From: Ypsolopha sequella
Lineage: Eukaryota > Arthropoda > Insecta > Lepidoptera > Ypsolophidae
DNA: 64,000 bases
Reading direction: 5' to 3'
Assembly: GCA_934047225.1 (NCBI GenBank)
Contig: CAKOHE010000099.1
Span: 60,358 to 124,357, forward strand
The stretch's first letter is position 1. Every line of letters begins with the position of its first letter. The notes below the pieces were generated by a model, which did not search any database, was not told the DNA's origin, and was given only the letters and a program-made list of their open reading frames with translations. The position numbers and the translations under genes are program-made. Positions 11,368 to 22,159 of the stretch are shown here, one piece after another.

Positions 11368-11575
11368 CCCCACTCTTACATCCATCACATGTTCCACCGT
11401 CGAATATTACGTCTCACCCAGGGTGACGGTTGGTGAGCCTTCGTACTTCGGACACAGCGTGCCTTCCGAAGCACCCAGGATGTACACATTATATATGTGT
11501 TCCTGCAGCTGCGAGATTTGAACCCGTTACCACCGGATCGAGACGCTCGAAACTCTAGACCACGATACCCTGACT
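11368..11575 (-). repeat. tRNA-derived SINE, split by the hAT element
   Basis: Reading leftward from about 11575, the sequence begins GGGTATCGTGGTCTAGAG with an A-box-like segment. The B box GGTTCAAATC follows about 45 bases on. A non-tRNA body follows and is cut by the hAT insertion at 11360. The head folds poorly as a complete tRNA, so I call a SINE and not a tRNA gene. Confidence 0.55.
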
Positions 11576-11897
11576 GAATGACTGACTAACTGACTGACAT
11601 TGGAATAATTTAAGTTTTGACAGCACTAAAGCTAAAATTAAAGCCTTCAAAATCGGCTATAATACCATCCCTCTCATTCAAATAATTTAAACTTTCTTTG
11701 AGACTCTTCTTATATTAGTTGCAGTTCTAGATCTATTCTATTTTCACCTTTATTATAATAAATTTTCAATGTGTAGTTCATGAATTAACTAATAGATGGC
11801 GGTGTAAACTGAGTCACGATCCACGTGGTAAGTGCGGACAATGTTGCGGGTAAAAGATAGTTCTATAAATAAAATTGATGAAAGAAAAAATATTTAC
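11576..11897. other. Intronic-looking spacer
   Basis: A short (GACT)n-like run lies at 11570-11600. No gene or named repeat is seen. It lies just downstream, on the minus strand, of the candidate exon at 11898-11985. Confidence 0.35.
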
Positions 11898-11985
11898 CAT
11901 CTTTAATCGTGGCATCTAAACTGAGAGTGTTTGGTTCATCGATGCGTTCCAATTTGACTTCTAGTAATAGGTGTTTTCGCGGGTC
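11898..11985 (-). CDS. Candidate host exon D (88 bp, minus strand)
   Basis: On the minus strand the segment is preceded by TTTTTTACAG and followed by GTAAATA. It reads DPRKHLLLEVKLERIDEPNT followed by LSLDATIKD and one spare base, phase 0 in and phase 1 out. The incoming phase fits the outgoing phase 0 of candidate exon C at 23556-23644. Codon use is mixed and unlike the nearby repeats. I do not recognise the protein. The next exon would lie to the left of this window's composite element or be hidden in it. Confidence 0.6.
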
Positions 11986-12004
11986 CTGTAAAAAATTATA
12001 AAGT

Positions 12005-12222
12005 GTATGTTTATTTTGCGAAATCCATCGCTATGAATACTCTAAATATTATTAGAGTGCATTACAAACTAGAAAAGATCAATCAGAAACAAATCCAAAG
12101 ACAAGAATTTGAAAAAATTCCCCGGGCCAGGATTCCAACCTGCGACCTCTTGTTATCTAGACAAGCGCACTACCAATTGCACCACCGAGGTTCCTACCCA
12201 GACCGGTGAATTCTTCCATCAT
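12005..12222 (-). repeat. tRNA-derived SINE copy 1
   Basis: Read on the minus strand, the unit has CGGTCTGGGTAGGAACCTCG, then TTGGTAGTGCG (A-box-like), an anticodon-arm-like CTTGT and ACAAG stem, AGGTTGGAATCC (B-box position, one change), and a body ending in AGAGT. The same unit recurs at 12406-12600 and, in the other orientation, at 12603-13212. Short ORFs across it are repeat translations. Confidence 0.75.
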
Positions 12223-12405
12223 ATTTGTCCACTGTTATTTTTGCTTCTGCCTGATATAATAGCTTGTAATGCACATATAGATCGCTTACGACGGCGGCGT
12301 TATGTGATTTCACGCCTTATTCTTAAGAAACGGATGGCGCTGTCGTCGCTACAATATTGTTGCTTCAGACAGTTAAGAAATTCACAGTTCTCATTAACTA
12401 AGATT

Positions 12406-12600
12406 ATGTTTATTTTGCGAAATCCATCGCTCTTTAATACTCTAAATATTTTTAGAGTACATTACAAATTAGAAAAGATCAATCAGAAACAAATCCAAAG
12501 ACAAGAATTTGAAAAAATTCCCCGGGCCAGGATTCGAATCTGCGACCTCTTGTTATCAAGACAAGCGCGCTACGCTACGAAAAAATATTTTTTCTTTCAT
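12406..12600 (-). repeat. tRNA-derived SINE copy 2
   Basis: This is a direct duplicate of copy 1 including its upstream TATGTTTATTTTGCGAAATC flank, so the duplication unit is larger than the SINE. The B box reads GGATTCGAATC with the Pol III consensus nearly intact. It is truncated at the tRNA head. Confidence 0.75.
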
Positions 12601-12602
12601 CA

Positions 12603-13212
12603 AGTATGATGGAAGAATTCACCGGTCTGGGTAGGAACCTCGGTGGCGCAATGAGGGCTACTATCGACGTCAGGTGGCGCCACTGAGGCGACAGGTATAG
12701 AGAAACGTCAAATGCCCGCGAAACGGCGAAAGCTATGGATTTTTATTAGTTATTTGTGTATTAGTCGAGATAAATTCATAGTTTCAGGTTTATTATTCAA
12801 GGTACGGTGCAATGAAAGTAAATGAATTAAGATTAGAGCTAAAGAAAAGAGGGGCTAAAACAAAACTTATCTCCTCCTTTTGTTTTCAAACATAACGGAA
12901 CTGCACATAATTGCGGCATTGTTTATTCGCATTTAAGAAAGAAAAAAATATTAATATTATATGGATAAGCAAAACAAAAAATCGAACTTCTATGTAAATC
13001 TAACCTAACAAACCTTTGACATATACCTTACGTGCCAGTGGCGCCAACTGGTGGACTTTATAAAAGTAGACCCCATTGGTAGTGCGCTTGTCTTGATAAC
13101 AAGAGGTCGCAGGTTCGAATCCTGGCCCGGGGAATTTTTTCATATTCTTGTCTCTGGGTTTGTTTCTGATTGATCTTTTCTAGTTTGTAATGCACTCTAA
13201 TAATATTTAGAA
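12603..13212 (+). repeat. tRNA-derived SINE copy 3, interrupted
   Basis: The first 50 bp (GGTCTGGGTAGGAACCTCGG region) are at 12605-12652. The rest, from ATTGGTAGTGCGCTTGTC through GGTTCGAATCC (B box) to the body, is at 13077-13205. A TIR element of about 425 bp sits between them. Confidence 0.8.
12651..13076 (+). mobile_element. TIR element inside the SINE, with the start of a SAP-domain protein
   Basis: The left end GGGCTACTATCGACGTCAGG with TGGCGCCACTG pairs imperfectly with the right end, which carries CAGTGGCGCCA and AGTAGACCCC. An ATG at 12812 opens MKVNELRLELKKRGAKTK, the beginning of a SAP motif as found at the N-terminus of several transposon proteins; the frame then ends. I infer an internally deleted copy of an autonomous element that encodes a SAP-domain protein. 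Confidence 0.6.
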
Positions 13213-14034
13213 TTATAAAGTTCGTTAAGTTCATATCTACACATGCGCGAAGATGTGATGGCGTCGTTTTTTTGTTTTATTGAAGAAATATTGCATTTCG
13301 GGTGTTTTGATCAACAATTGTGATAGAATATTGTGAATTAAAATCGCCGTAACCAGTGTAGTGTGTTGTTCAATGAAACAAAAGCGCAGGCCGTGTGTTT
13401 TTTCTATTCCAACGTTTTGTTCGCGTTATGAGTCTATCACTTTAGCACGAACTGACAGGACAGCGAGTACGGCACAGGACAGGTGTCGAAGTACGCTCCT
13501 GCCGCTCCGTAAAAAAAAGTACTTACGCGTCGTGATTTCACACAAGGGCATATTTGGTATAATTTTCGCATAAATTAAAGACGAGGAATTAAAATTTCAT
13601 GTTTTTGTAATGCCCTTTTTATAAAAAAAACTGAGGTTTTAGCAAAAAACTGAAAACGAAGGTAAATTATTTTCTCTTCAAGCAGATGTTACGTGAAGAA
13701 TAGTTACTTTTTAAGATTAAAAGTAATATAATATTGTAGTCTATAAAAAAAGTTACTTACTTCACAAAAAAATATGTAAGAAGACGCCTCGCGTTTCTCG
13801 CTTTACTACGAACAGCAGCGAGCGAGCAATCCGCTTCGCCAACAAAAAATAGCTAACGCGTTGTGATTTCACACAAAGGCGTACTTGTATTGGTGTCATT
13901 TTCGTATAAATTACGGATGAGGAATTCAAATTAATTTGAGGTTTTCGTAATACCTTTTTATACAAATTATGCATTTTTTACTTTTATTGATAGTTAGTAG
14001 TATTATTTTATTGTTTGAATAAGTATTATATTAA
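13213..14034 (+). repeat. Two diverged direct repeats in unassigned sequence
   Basis: The block with GTGATTTCACACAA, then TTTTCGNATAAATTA and GACGAGGAATT-like words occurs at about 13520-13640 and again at about 13855-13970. The spacing is about 335 bp. No gene is supported; the ORF at 13361-13573 spans the first copy. Confidence 0.5.
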
Positions 14035-14998
14035 GTAAGTATGCTGTTGTTCGCTGATGATGTGAAACTGATTAAGGTAATTGAATCCTTGGACGACAGC
14101 CTAAAATTACAGCAAGATATCGACGCTGTACTTCGGTGGAGTGTTGATAACAAGCTGTACTTCAACTTCAGTAAGTGCGAAATGATGAGTTTCTCTCGTT
14201 CACCTACGCCATTGCAACACCAATACATAGTAGGGGCTGACCCCATCGCACGAGTCACGCAGGTGCGCGATCTCGGTGTAGTCTTTGACCAACAACTGAC
14301 CTTCCGTCAGCACGTAGAGAAGGTGACGAAAGCTGCCTTCCAGCGATTAGGATTTGTGCTACGTAATTCTGCACCCCTCACCGCTGTGGCCACCCGGGTG
14401 CTGTATGCAGCTCTAGTTCGTAGTATTGAAGAAACGAATGCAGTGGTCTGGTGTCCACACGAAAATAAATATATCCTCATGTTGGAACAAGTCCAAAAAC
14501 GCTTTTTAAGATATGTGTATAAGAAGAATCATAAATACTATCCTTTTATGTACCCAACTCGATTTCTTGAAGGTCATTTGGGCTATGAGTCAATTGAGCT
14601 CAGAAGAAACTTAGCTTTGGCAAAGTTTATACTTGGCGTTATTCGAAATAAGATCGACTGTGTGGATCTTGTTGAGAAAATTCTAAAACTGTTTGTGCCC
14701 GATAGGTACCTCAGGGCGCGGAGTCATACGTTGTTTGCGGCGCCATTTTCGCGCACTAACCTTTATCGGTACTCGCCCGTCGCGCGAGCACTCGACATAT
14801 TCTGCTCCCTGCTCGCTGAAGCACCAGAGTGTGATATTTTTGTGGACCGTATTAGTTATCTGATAGATGTTTGTAAGATAATGTTAGAGAGAAGTATGAA
14901 AGTAAGTGCTTTAGTTTAAGAACTATATTATTGTAATGATTTAGATTTATCTGTTATGTTAAAATAATTTTGAATAAACAAATTTGAATTTGAATTTA
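14035..14998 (+). mobile_element. 5'-truncated Jockey/CR1-group non-LTR retrotransposon
   Basis: The element starts abruptly within the reverse-transcriptase domain and ends in a T/A-rich tail with repeated TTTGAA words (about 14973-14998). The truncated 5' end and repetitive 3' tail fit target-primed reverse transcription. Confidence 0.75.
14041..14919 (+). pseudogene. C-terminal part of a non-LTR reverse transcriptase
   Basis: The 292-codon frame opens with LLFADDVKL, the catalytic FADD block of the RT palm. The thumb region follows, including VDNKLYFNFSKCEMMSFSR and RDLGVVFDQQLTFRQHVEKV, then the C-terminal QKRFLRYVY region. Palm motifs A and B and the endonuclease are missing, so the fragment cannot be functional. 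The annotated methionine is simply the first ATG in the surviving part. The frame is otherwise open to its stop, which suggests a fairly recent insertion. Confidence 0.85.
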
Positions 14999-15483
14999 AA
15001 GTATAACATTAAAATTTGCAAGTTATCATAACAATTAAAATATTGATGTATAAAATAACTATTCTTGTTTATAAAAACATATAATTTATATGTACTTATA
15101 TAATAAGTGATGCCAGAAAAAATTTAAAACATCAGGCGGCGTTGAGGTTAAAAGACGCGGTACATTTAAAGGTGAGAAACTTTGGTTATTCTTAATTAAT
15201 GTATTTTTGGATAGATAATAGTATTATAGTTGTATCGTTTTCGATGCAGACAGATTCTTTTTATTTCTTTTATTTTAATTTTCATGTTTCCTCTCACATA
15301 CCTAGCATATTTTATTAGCATAAGCAAGTGCATACGTGGGCTTCGGTCTTCTGTAAAAATAGAGAACTCGACAATTTTATTATTGTAAAATACGTAATAA
15401 TAAGTTTTCGGGTTCAAATCCACGTCAGAAGTTATTCTAATTTTCGTTTTTTGGGGCTTAGTTCCTTATCGCACGTTACAGTT
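14999..15483. other. Unassigned stretch
   Basis: No gene is supported. A single B-box-like GGGTTCAAATCC at about 15412 has no convincing A box upstream. Confidence 0.35.
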
Positions 15484-16071
15484 CGCGCCAATCTTTTAGT
15501 CGCCTCTGAAGCTAGCCCCAAGAATCGACGCATTTGCCGTTTTACGGTGTCAGGGGGACGTTACAGGAGCGAGGGCGCGGAGCACACCCGCCTGCGTGCC
15601 GCACCACACCCCCCGCTCGCCGTTCAGCAGGTGTCAACACTATGCGTTAGTGTTAGTGCTACGTCCGTACACTACACATGCGCGCGTTCCATGAAAAGTA
15701 CATTCGAGGAAAAAATTCCATGATTCGTTAAGTTTATCGTTGAATCTGTTTGTTATTGTTTTTGTTGCCTTTATTTGTTGTTTTGTTGATTTAGTTTGTT
15801 ATAGTTTATAGTTGTTGTTATGCCTCGCGGACGTTATAGCGGTTTAAGGTGACAATGTAGGAAAATGGTGTTTATATTAATGCGTTTTATTAATATAGTT
15901 AAGATCGCACTAAAATAATAAATAAATAATTAAATATGTAAGTACAACAAGTACACCTTCCCACTTATAGTAAACATTTAATAATCAACCGTTGATATTA
16001 TTGTTTCCTTGACTGTACCTGCGCAAGCTTGCACTCGTAACTCAATCAGAGGCGACTAAAAGATTGGCGCG
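15484..16071. mobile_element. 588-bp element with perfect 26-bp TIRs
   Basis: CGCGCCAATCTTTTAGTCGC followed by CTCTGA at 15484-15509 is mirrored exactly at 16046-16071. No target duplication is obvious and no transposase is present. The G/C-rich left half (15530-15680) contrasts with the A/T-rich right half. Confidence 0.85.
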
Positions 16072-16255
16072 CACTATACTTTCATGACACTTGGTCACTG
16101 AGAGTTTAGCCGAAAAAACCATCAAGTCAAAAAAACGTAACTTTTGCCGCTTATACCTACATTACATACAGCCACGCATGTAGTACAGTGAAGTTAAATG
16201 TGTGTTTGTGTGTTTATAACCGGATGTCTATGTATAGTATAAACGTTGTTAATTT

Positions 16256-16633
16256 ATTTTTCAATGCATGTGCTCGTAAAGGCCCACTTTTTATGCATCA
16301 AAACCGAACAAAAAGTCGATAATTTTGCCCTAGGGCTTTATTATTATTATTTTTTTTAATTTATTTATAATGGTTGGCTAACCTGCAGCCTTTCCTGTGT
16401 ACCATAGATGTTATACTTTTTTTTCCACTGTTTAACGGCTCTGGATACAGTCCTTTTGAGCCAATATTATAATTTAAAGTTCACAAGATTATATTTATTT
16501 TCATTTCCTCACACTATGCATTGATAAACGTAGTATGATACACGGGCGTAAAAGCAATAAATTACTCGGTTACGTCGTGTTTTAAATCGTCCTCGTAATT
16601 TATTCCTTTTCGCCCTAGTAGCATAAACTACTA
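16256..16633 (+). repeat. R340 repeat copy
   Basis: It matches the 1-776 array in reverse orientation, from TTTTTCAATGCATGTGCTCG to GTAGCATAAACTACTA. Confidence 0.9.
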
Positions 16634-16654
16634 TAATTGTACACTAGTATTTAA

Positions 16655-17040
16655 TAAAGGGTTATAACAGGGTGTCCCACGACACGTCTCGTTCTTTTTC
16701 TAAAAATTGGTCTTAGGAAATTTAAGTCTTTCAAAAGGTCAAAAATAGAAACGTGTTTTTGCAGCGCCACCGCATATTGGAATACAGTACACCAGCGGGC
16801 GTAGCCCACTAGTTGAATCACAAGTGCAAGGAGCGTGACGTACTGTTTAATCGCAAAAACATCGTGTCGCGCTCCTCGCACCTGTGATTCAACTAAGTGG
16901 CATCGCGCGCGATTAAACACTGTGCTACGAGGCCAGGCCCGGTAGCATAGCGTTTAATCGCGCGCGACGCGGCTTAGTCGAATCACAGGTGCGAGGAGCG
17001 TGACATACTGTTTAATCGCAAAAACATCGTGTTCTATATA
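16655..17040. repeat. Nested direct and inverted repeats around TTTAATCGC words
   Basis: GAGCGTGACGTACTGTTTAA followed by TCGCAAAAACATCGTGT occurs at about 16830 and again, with one change, at about 16995. The flank TTGAATCACAAGTGCAAGGA is present in direct and inverted form. This is a small foldback-like arrangement with no ORF. Confidence 0.6.
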
Positions 17041-17221
17041 TCTATACCATTGACTGAATAATGACTGTAACTTTCTTGTACTTTCTGTCGGGTTGACTGG
17101 GAGAAAATGCTTCTTAAGTCCACCTGTTGTACATTAAACTGTGTTTTGTGCAATAAAGAATTAAGACAGAAAGAAAGAAAAAATCTCTTCAAATTATGGT
17201 TACACCTTTCTGTTACACGTT

Positions 17222-17503
17222 GTATATATACAAGGTGACTTTTTGATCAACGTCCGAATTCATACTGGAGGCTTGATAAGTGATCAGTATCTTGGATCAG
17301 TAACAATTTTTTGTGAAATTCGTAAAATGAAATTTCGGCTTTCCATATAGATTCAGTTCCAGCCCCGAGTGAATCACTATGGGGAGTCGAAATTTCATTT
17401 TACGAATTTCACCTAAATCGTTATTGATGCATGATACTGATCACTTACCAAGCCACCAGAATGAATTTGGACGATGATCAAAAAGTCACTTTGTATATAT
17501 ACA
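17222..17503. mobile_element. Palindromic MITE, copy 1
   Basis: TATATACAAGGTGACTTTTT at the left is mirrored by AAAAAGTCACTTTGTATATA at the right. The two halves pair through most of their length (for example TGAAATTCGTAAAATGAAAT with its complement). Related copies are at 60535-60785 (diverged) and 62919-63190. TA-rich edges suggest a Tc1/mariner-type target, but this is inferred. Confidence 0.8.
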
Positions 17504-17529
17504 CTTAATAAAATAAAATGCGAGTTAAT

Positions 17530-17570
17530 GTGAGATATATTTCGGGCCCTGTCCTAGGTCCGGCGTCAGT
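17530..17570 (-). ncRNA. Decayed hammerhead-like motif
   Basis: On the minus strand the order is GACTGACGCCGGACC, a short loop, GGGCCC, GAAATATATC. This is the Penelope-type hammerhead layout with CTGACGC in place of CTGATGA. The A at core position 9 is C, as in the copy at 7542, so the two may come from one inactive subfamily. Confidence 0.45.
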
Positions 17571-17679
17571 CACAATTGTGACACAAACCATAGAACTAGT
17601 CAATTATAAACGTTTATTAATAATCTTAGGTCTTAGAATCAAAGTGTTCGTTGTTGACGAATCGATCTCGTTTGTTGTG

Positions 17680-17960
17680 TGTGCGTGAGCTAGTCTAGGG
17701 CTGGCAGCGAGCGTGTGAGCGTCGTCGATCGAGAGGGACAACATTTATAGTCAGCAACTTATATGATTCTCTTCCTAAATTTTAGCGTGGTTAATCCCTA
17801 GGTCCTAGTTCTGGTTCCCCATGGATAAATTTGTATTAAAAATATATATATCGTCACGACCTAAATGCGCGAGAGGGTGTCAGAGGTGTTCCGAGTGTGA
17901 ACTTTGAAATGCAAGTCACAGTCCACACTCGGTACACCAGCGTTTCACCTACCAATGACC
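17680..17960 (+). repeat. Dispersed repeat, inverted copy at 49850-50125
   Basis: Shared words include AGCTAGTCTAGGGCTGGCAG, GTCGATCGAGAGGGACAAC, TTTAGCGTGGTTAATCCCTA and the hairpin-forming GTTCCGAGTGTGAACTTTG with AGTCCACACTCGG. The two copies are inverted relative to each other over about 270 bp. A short third copy of the hairpin part is at about 46580-46640. This could be a solo LTR or a MITE; I cannot tell which. Confidence 0.7.
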
Positions 17961-18163
17961 ACGTTCTAAATGGACTTTTAATTGTTATTGTTCGTATTTT
18001 TTATGACAGGTGGCTATCTGAGCCAATAACAGATGGCATATCCATAATAATTTGCTATAACATTAATTATACTTAAAATTTCGTTTCCTGCTGTAAATCC
18101 TTCTTTTGCTTCACGCTTTTGTCACAAAATAACCACTTACAGAATGTTTACTCCGAATAACTA

Positions 18164-18293
18164 GCGAAAACAGGCGCACGCACGCATAGACGCGTACGTA
18201 CGACGATCTCGAAGATACTCGGGTGAATGCCAATACAACATTCTGCCGAGATCATCGTACGTACGCGTCTATGCATGTGTGCGTCTGTTTTCG
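18164..18293. repeat. Foldback with 47-bp arms
   Basis: GCGAAAACAGGCGCACGCAC followed by GCATAGACGCGTACGTACGA is mirrored at 18247-18293 with few mismatches and a loop of about 35 bp. Outside it, CACAAAATA at about 18123 and TATTTTGTG at about 18328 also pair, so the full element may span 18120-18335. Confidence 0.8.
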
Positions 18294-18769
18294 CTCCGTC
18301 GTCGAGTCGGCCTTCTGGTAGTATCTATTTTGTGATGAATTCCCTAGAAAGCAAGATGATATACACCTGATATACTCAGATATACACCTGTATTTACGGT
18401 ATAATAGTCAAACCCACTGGCTGTATAGTGTTCAATTAACAAGAAGATTAAATGTGGTCGTGTCTGCACGGAGCAATTTTAGACTATTAGCTGTAAAGAG
18501 GTCACTGACCTCGATAGTTAGTGCAATAACAATATGAATTAACAAAAAAAAGTTAGTCTGTAAGTACTTCGATGTTGAATATAGCAACATTCATATTTTC
18601 TAATTAAAACTATTAAGATGTCTTGTCTATGATTGTGTTCTCTCTGCCTTGCCTGCCATTAAAGATGGCGTTGTTATATTTTGTAATGAAGATTTAGTTC
18701 AGAAGAAACTGTGTGTTTAACTCTAGAACTGCCCTGGCCCTCAACAAATATTCAATATTCGACTTTTTC
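18294..18769. other. Unassigned stretch
   Basis: A short repeat of GATATACACCTG-like words lies at 18358-18395. Nothing else is recognised. Confidence 0.3.
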
Positions 18770-18893
18770 GAGTTAAGGCGCTACGGAAAAAAATTGACAA
18801 TTTCAGAACTTCTATATCTACTTCGGTAAATAATGTATAATTTTGAAAAAATTGTATATTATTTTTGGAATCTTCCTCTAGGGATCTGTTAAA
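18770..18893 (+). repeat. Dispersed repeat, inverted copy at 47305-47425
   Basis: GGCGCTACGGAAAAAAATTG and AGGGATCTGTTAA at its two ends are both found inverted at 47305-47425, with CTTCTTTA-type sequence between. No ORF is present. Confidence 0.6.
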
Positions 18894-19984
18894 ACAGAAA
18901 CGCGATTGGAGAATTTCGGCTCGATAGAAATATTTATTGAAATGAGGTCTTTATCGACACCAATTCTCCTGGTTTGACAATTGAGAATGACATTTGGACT
19001 GCAATTATATTTTATTAGATGGGTTTTAACAGTATCTAGGACCTGGTTAAACGAAATTTTGATAGCATTTTTAGTACATTTTATATTAATAAAAAACCGA
19101 CTTTTTGCTACTTTTTCACGAATCCGTCCCTCTCGCACTGAGGGTTTTTTCGCATATGGAGTAACAGGGACGCTAAAACTTTTGCATATCGCCTTAACGT
19201 TTACAATCCGAATAGACTGTAATAAGGAAGATTATTGAAGTAACGTATTTTGTACTTTTCTTTATTGGCTGTGGGCTTGTCAGTGTACATCGTTCTTACA
19301 TACAGAGCATGAGATTTGCATGAACGTGCACGTGCTCGCTCATGACTTGTACGACGTATGCTTTGAATAGGGCTCGATACGATTATACCAGAGTGAGCAG
19401 TACCATAAGCGAGAGTTAGGTGCAGCGTTCTACAACAAAATTTATAGAAAATCTTGAGCTCACGGGTAAGGCGGCGAGCGAGTAAATTCGGGATCCGAGC
19501 GGAGCGAGCCGAACCCCGTTATAGTAACTGTTTTAACATAATTCATTATAATTATACGTAAAAATAATTCTTGTCGTTTTAACATAATCATGATATCAGC
19601 AAAATCCTTCACGGTGTTTGTATTTCATTCAAGATCATGATTTTTTTCTACATCTTGTTTCAACATGGCGGTGCACAAACAAAAAACCCGAAGTAAATAT
19701 TCTCTTTATTTAATTAGTTATTTAATATTTCTAAACTCATTTCGAGATTAAATTCAGCTATTCTCACGAGTCTAAAAAAAAAAATTTTTACTGTCCCAAT
19801 ACACAGTTTTGAGTTAAAATACAATAAAAGTTGCTTGCTTTTGGGGTAAGTAAAGTGCAGAAGGCTCTGTTTAGTGACCAAATTACTGTTGGTATATCCG
19901 ACAACTTACTGGTACCGTGTGCACCAAAGGACTTGAATCTATCGAAATAATATTCATTTAAAACCATTGGTCCATATTTTATAT
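18894..19984. other. Unassigned stretch
   Basis: Two antisense ORFs of about 85 codons at 18878-19238 overlap and neither has a recognisable domain. The block 19300-19520 is richer in G and C with GAGCGAG words. No gene is supported. Confidence 0.3.
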
Positions 19985-20370
19985 TACATTATAGGATTTT
20001 AAAAATAAAATTAAAACTAAAACTAAAACTAATCTGGGGGCACGGCAGTGCCCCCGCCGAGTCTCGCAAAAAAACGCGGAACGGCCGTACCATCCTTTTC
20101 TCGAAGCAACTCACGGCACTTTCAACCCCCCTGTATCTTCGTTGTGGGTAAAGATAAAAGTCTGAAATTTCAGTTACCAAGAGTTCTTACTGAACCTACT
20201 TCTACCCCCAAATTACAAGTTTGTACCTATTTTTGATTACGAAATATCTCAAGTCAAAGTTCCCTTATTTTGTCACTGACTGACTGACACATCATCAAAA
20301 ATCTAACGGTGTTCTAGCAGGCCTACAAACTTGAAATTTTGCATGCGGTTAGTGTTAAGTATACATAGCA
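19985..20370. repeat. Dispersed repeat with a strong 8-bp-arm hairpin
   Basis: GGGGGCACGGCAGTGCCCCC at 20036-20055 is a near-perfect hairpin. It is followed by CGCAAAAAAACGCGG and later by TGACTGACTGACAC and GCCTACAAACTTGAAATTTT, words I recall from dispersed insect repeats. No coding content is supported. Confidence 0.45.
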
Positions 20371-20635
20371 ACAAAAAAATATAAAAATGTTATTTGCGGT
20401 TGGTAATTTAATATTTCCATACAAAGCCTATACAAAATGTATGTTTTCAGCTGCATCTATAAATTTGTATGACACTAGATGACGTTGGTGGTATGCTGCT
20501 TTACATTAAAGACATCTACCACGAACAATTCTACCTCGTGACACTAGATGGTAAAAAGTGTAAAAAAATGTATACCTTTATCTCCGAAAATAGAGCAATT
20601 AGTAAAAATAAAAAATGAAACCGTTAAAGTGCGAA

Positions 20636-21610
20636 AAATAAAACCAGTAAAGTGCGAATCGGACTCGCGCATATAGGGTTCCGTACCTCTACACAATACG
20701 GGTACGGAACCCTAAAAGTAAATAACTACAATAAAGATGCCATAGCAACATTAAGGCGACAAAAAACAAAGCGATAAAACGGTAGCGCCTGACAAACAAT
20801 TCGGTACCTTTTTAGTACGGAACCCTAATTTTCATTATTTTACTTTAAAGTATTTACTACAGACTGCCCAAAGTTAAAACTTGTACTTGTATGTATTACC
20901 GTTCTAAAGATTTTGTTATAATAATCTGTTCCTTGGGTAAGGAACCCTAAAAGGGTGGTTTATAATGTTCGACACATTCACAATTAGTCTATTTAAGAAG
21001 AGAATATGAACATTTCGTAATTAAGTCACTAAAAAAACGGTTAAGTACGAAAAGGGTTCCGTACCCCCATACAATACGGGTACGGAACCCTAACAGTAAA
21101 TTGCAACAACATAGATGCCATAGCACCATCAAGGCGACAAAAAACAAAGCGATAAAACGGTAGCGCCTGAAAAACAATTCGGTACCTTTTTAGGAAGGAA
21201 CCCTAATTTTTATTATTTGTTATTTTACTTTAAAGTAGTCTGCCTAAATTTTCAACTTGTAGGTACTTGTATGTATAACCGTTCTAACGATAGGTCCTTT
21301 GTTATAATAATCTGTGCTTTGGGTAAGGAACCCTAAAACACATTTAGTCTATTTAAGAAGAGGAATATCAACATTTCGTAATTAAGTCGCTATTAAACCG
21401 GCTAAGTGCAAGTCGGACTCGCTCACGGAGGGTTCCGTACTACCATCACACAATATGGGTACGAAACCCCAAATCATTATGGTAAATACCAACAATAAAG
21501 ATGGCATAGCAACATCAAGGCGACAAAAAACAAGGCGCTAAAATGGTAGCGCCTGACAAACAAATCAGCCCCTTTTGAATACGGAGCTCTAATATTTATC
21601 TGCTCAAAAT
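20636..21610 (+). repeat. Tandem array, about 377-bp unit, 2.5 copies
   Basis: GGGTTCCGTAC occurs at 20676, 21054 and 21430, and AAGGCGACAAAAAACAA follows each at about 77-87 bp. Each unit also has TACGGGTACGGAACCCTAA or a variant and GGTAGCGCCTGANAAAC. The third unit degrades after 21560. The word AAGTGCRARTCGGACTCGC links it to the repeat at 24175, 40853 and 48040. Confidence 0.85.
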
Positions 21611-21899
21611 TGTTGAACTATAAAGATAGAGCTGAAACCAATAATTTCGAATAATTGGACCCCCCTTGGATTTGCATTTATTGAACTTTTTATGCTGTGA
21701 TAGGGGCCATATTATTATATGCCGTGATAGAGGACAAAGTAACATATATTATGTGCAAATATTTACGCGCTATATTCACCTATAACAGCTGAAGCTATAG
21801 CCCCGTGATAGATGGATAAGACAGCGGAGGCTTAGTAATAGGGTCACGGAACCTTAGGATACGGAACCCTAAAAATTCAGGATGAGGAGAAGTTATCTA

Positions 21900-22087
21900 A
21901 GATGATTCGAATTGTAACCAGAGTGAAGATGGTGACGGTGGCATTATGGAAATTGACACACAGAAGTAAAGAACTGCTTAAATTTAGAAGCTGCGTAAAG
22001 AACTGTTCGACAAACAGGTGCAATTGCAAAAAAAAGGTGTTCTGCAATTCCGAATGTCATCAGAGTACACCCTGCAAAAATAAGTAA
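21900..22087 (+). pseudogene. Cysteine-rich C-terminal tail of a transposon-type protein
   Basis: The frame ends NCSTNRCNCKKKVFCNSECH and QSTPCKNK before a stop. This spacing of cysteines matches the C-terminal tails seen in several insect transposon-derived proteins (family recall, no search). The N-terminal half of the frame shows no domain and another frame across 21880-21960 also looks coding, so the upstream part is probably shifted or lost. Confidence 0.4.
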
Positions 22088-22159
22088 AATTGATGTTATT
22101 TCATTAATAAATGCATCATGATTTTATTAGTTCTGGGTTTTCATTATTCCCTATTAGTA

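Noticed and set aside
12103..12200. A tRNA gene on the minus strand at the head of the SINE
   Set aside because: A and B boxes and an anticodon-like arm are present, but the acceptor stem does not close and the same unit is repeated with a non-tRNA body, so it is a SINE.
12109..12609. 166-codon ORF across the SINE copies
   Set aside because: It is a translation of tandemly duplicated SINE sequence on the wrong strand.
15400..15425. B-box-like GGGTTCAAATCC as a Pol III gene
   Set aside because: No A box or tRNA fold is found upstream.
18878..19238. Two overlapping antisense ORFs of about 85 codons
   Set aside because: No domain, no codon signal and no exon borders.
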